A stretch of DNA of 64,000 bases from Chryseobacterium sp. 18061 (lineage in GTDB: Bacteria > Pseudomonadota > Gammaproteobacteria > Enterobacterales > Enterobacteriaceae): contig CACSKA010000005.1 in assembly GCA_902706205.1 (NCBI GenBank), positions 124,001 to 188,000 on the forward strand. Direction: 5' to 3'. A program made the translations under genes and the position numbers. Under the pieces are notes generated by a model. That model was not told the origin of the DNA and did no database searches. It saw only the letters and a list, made by a program, of their open reading frames with translations. Positions 62,939-64,000 of the stretch are shown piece after piece (positions within the stretch are counted from its first letter, which is position 1; every line of letters begins with the position of its first letter).

Positions 62939-64000
62939 TTCGTTTCTCCAGCGCACTCGCGGGTGCAAAGACTGTGGTTAGCGGCAGCGGCAGTTTTACC
63001 CGCCCACGGCCACTGAAATTCTTGCTGCGGGGACTGATGCATCACAATCGACGCGGCATGTTCCAGCAGGCGGCTGACCGGCTGCGGAATGTGGGTGCCC
63101 ATCACCAGCATCAGCACCAGCAAAATGGCCATCGGTAAAGTCGTCAGCAGACCCAGCTCGCCACGGCTAGTCGCTTCCGGCGCGCTGCCGAACAGCAAAC
63201 AGGCGATCATGCGAACCAGCCCACCCAGCACGACGGTTAACAGCAGCAGCAGGCCAATAGTCAACCAGATATGTCCGGCGGCCAGACCTGCCGTCACCAC
63301 CATAAACTCACTCAGGAAGACGTTGAACGGCGGCATTCCGCCGAGCGCCAGCGCGCCAGCGGCCAGCAGCACCGCGCTGAACGGCATCAGTTTAAGCATG
63401 CCGCGCACCACGCCGAGGTCGCGGGTGCCGTACTTCAACAGCACGTTACCGGAACCGCAAAACAGCAGCGTTTTCGCCAGGCTGTGATTGAGCGTATGCA
63501 GCAGCGCCGCCAACACGCCGAGCGGCCCACCAATGCCAAGCGCCACGGCGATGAGCCCCATGTTTTCCACACTGGAATAAGCCAGAAGCCGTTTCACGTC
63601 CTGCTGAACCAGAATGAAAAATGCCGCCACTGCGACCGACAACAGACCGAAAATCACCAGCAGCATGTTGGTGAACGAGGAGCCAATCGACTGGGTGATG
63701 ATGATGTGGAAGCGGATAATCACCAGCAGCGCGCAGTTGAGCAGCACGGCTGACAGCAAGGCGCTGGTTGGGCTCGGCGCTTCACTGTGAGCATCCGGCA
63801 GCCAGGCGTGCATCGGGAACAGCCCGGTTTTAGTACCAAAGCCAATCAGCACGAACACAAACGCCAGATGCATCAACGTCGGATCAAGCTGACTGGCATG
63901 TTTCAGCACTTCACTCCAGAAAATAGCGTTGTGCGGATCCGGCATGAAGCTGGCAGCATTGGCGTACACCAGAATGGTGCCGAACAGGCCGAACGCCACC
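62935..64000 (-). CDS. hyfF: Hydrogenase-4 membrane subunit HyfF, partial
   Basis: The last 354 residues of a NuoN/MrpD-like proton-channel-type antiporter subunit; the start lies beyond the right edge. The sequence [35 protein letters not shown] and [13 protein letters not shown] matches HyfF closely, including the conserved Lys and His of the proton path. HyfF is found in FHL-2 (hydrogenase 4) but has no counterpart in Hyc (FHL-1), so this operon is hyf, not hyc. E. coli HyfF is 526 residues, so about one third is missing. Confidence 0.94.
   Translation of the reverse strand, partial: VAFGLFGTILVYANAASFMPDPHNAIFWSEVLKHASQLDPTLMHLAFVFVLIGFGTKTGLFPMHAWLPDAHSEAPSPTSALLSAVLLNCALLVIIRFHIIITQSIGSSFTNMLLVIFGLLSVAVAAFFILVQQDVKRLLAYSSVENMGLIAVALGIGGPLGVLAALLHTLNHSLAKTLLFCGSGNVLLKYGTRDLGVVRGMLKLMPFSAVLLAAGALALGGMPPFNVFLSEFMVVTAGLAAGHIWLTIGLLLLLTVVLGGLVRMIACLLFGSAPEATSRGELGLLTTLPMAILLVLMLVMGTHIPQPVSRLLEHAASIVMHQSPQQEFQWPWAGKTAAAANHSLCTRECAGETK

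Overview
The window looks like a chromosomal segment of a member of the Enterobacteriaceae. From about 12 kb to the right edge, gene content and order follow the backbone known from E. coli around 58-61 min: yqaE, stpA, alaE, ygaC, ygaM, nrdHIEF, proVWX, ygaY, mprA-emrAB, luxS, micA, gshA-yqaA-yqaB, the argV/serV tRNA cluster, csrA, alaS, recX, recA, pncC, mltB, norR/norVW, hypF-hydN, ascG/ascFB, hycI and a formate hydrogenlyase operon. Protein lengths match E. coli orthologues as I remember them, but several local differences rule out E. coli K-12. I cannot fix the genus; an Enterobacter/Lelliottia/Citrobacter-type organism fits.

Left end (1-3 kb): decayed, AT-rich accessory DNA. It holds an internally deleted IS3-family element, a stub of an IS903-like (IS5-family) element ending in an 18-bp terminal repeat, and a frameshifted orphan fimbrial adhesin. 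A cold-shock-domain protein with an unknown C-terminal half follows. From 3.2 to 10.2 kb lies a complete tdcABCDE operon for anaerobic threonine/serine breakdown, with a CRP site in front of tdcA. tdcR is not seen, and tdcF and tdcG do not follow tdcE. Between tdc and stpA is an unrecognised 288-aa protein with a C-terminal membrane anchor.

Middle (12-40 kb): mostly housekeeping. It covers nucleoid protein, alanine export, class Ib ribonucleotide reductase (two NrdR boxes 31 bp apart), ProU osmoprotectant uptake, multidrug efflux, LuxS, the sigma-E-driven sRNA MicA, glutathione synthesis, four identical tRNA-Arg(ACG) genes in a 271-273-bp tandem array plus tRNA-Ser(GCT), CsrA, AlaS, RecX and RecA (LexA box). 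Differences from E. coli are a MocR-type regulator divergent from a carboxymuconolactone-decarboxylase-family gene, an apparently intact ygaY, and a deletion scar with an AraC-family fragment beside luxS.

Right part (40-64 kb): a zinc-type ABC uptake operon with a Zur-like palindrome and a 36-aa membrane ORF coupled to its ATPase gene sits between pncC and mltB. The sorbitol operon expected after mltB is absent. Then come norR/norVW (three NorR sites), a hydN-hypF-NiCoT nickel transporter operon, the asc beta-glucoside genes, hycI, an inverted HyfR/FhlA-like sigma-54 activator, and the distal part of a hydrogenase-4 operon (hyfJ, I, H, G and partial F) that runs off the right edge. The likely theme is anaerobic life: serine/threonine to 2-ketobutyrate or pyruvate, then formate through TdcE, and formate to H2 and CO2 through a hydrogenase-4 type formate hydrogenlyase. 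Nickel uptake, cofactor carbamoylation (HypF) and large-subunit maturation (HycI) are encoded beside it.

The most unusual observations are the Hyf-type operon occupying the locus where E. coli keeps Hyc, with its regulator inverted; the small membrane ORF heading the zinc operon; the tRNA-tail repeats in the arginine tRNA array; and the unrecognised 288-aa protein.
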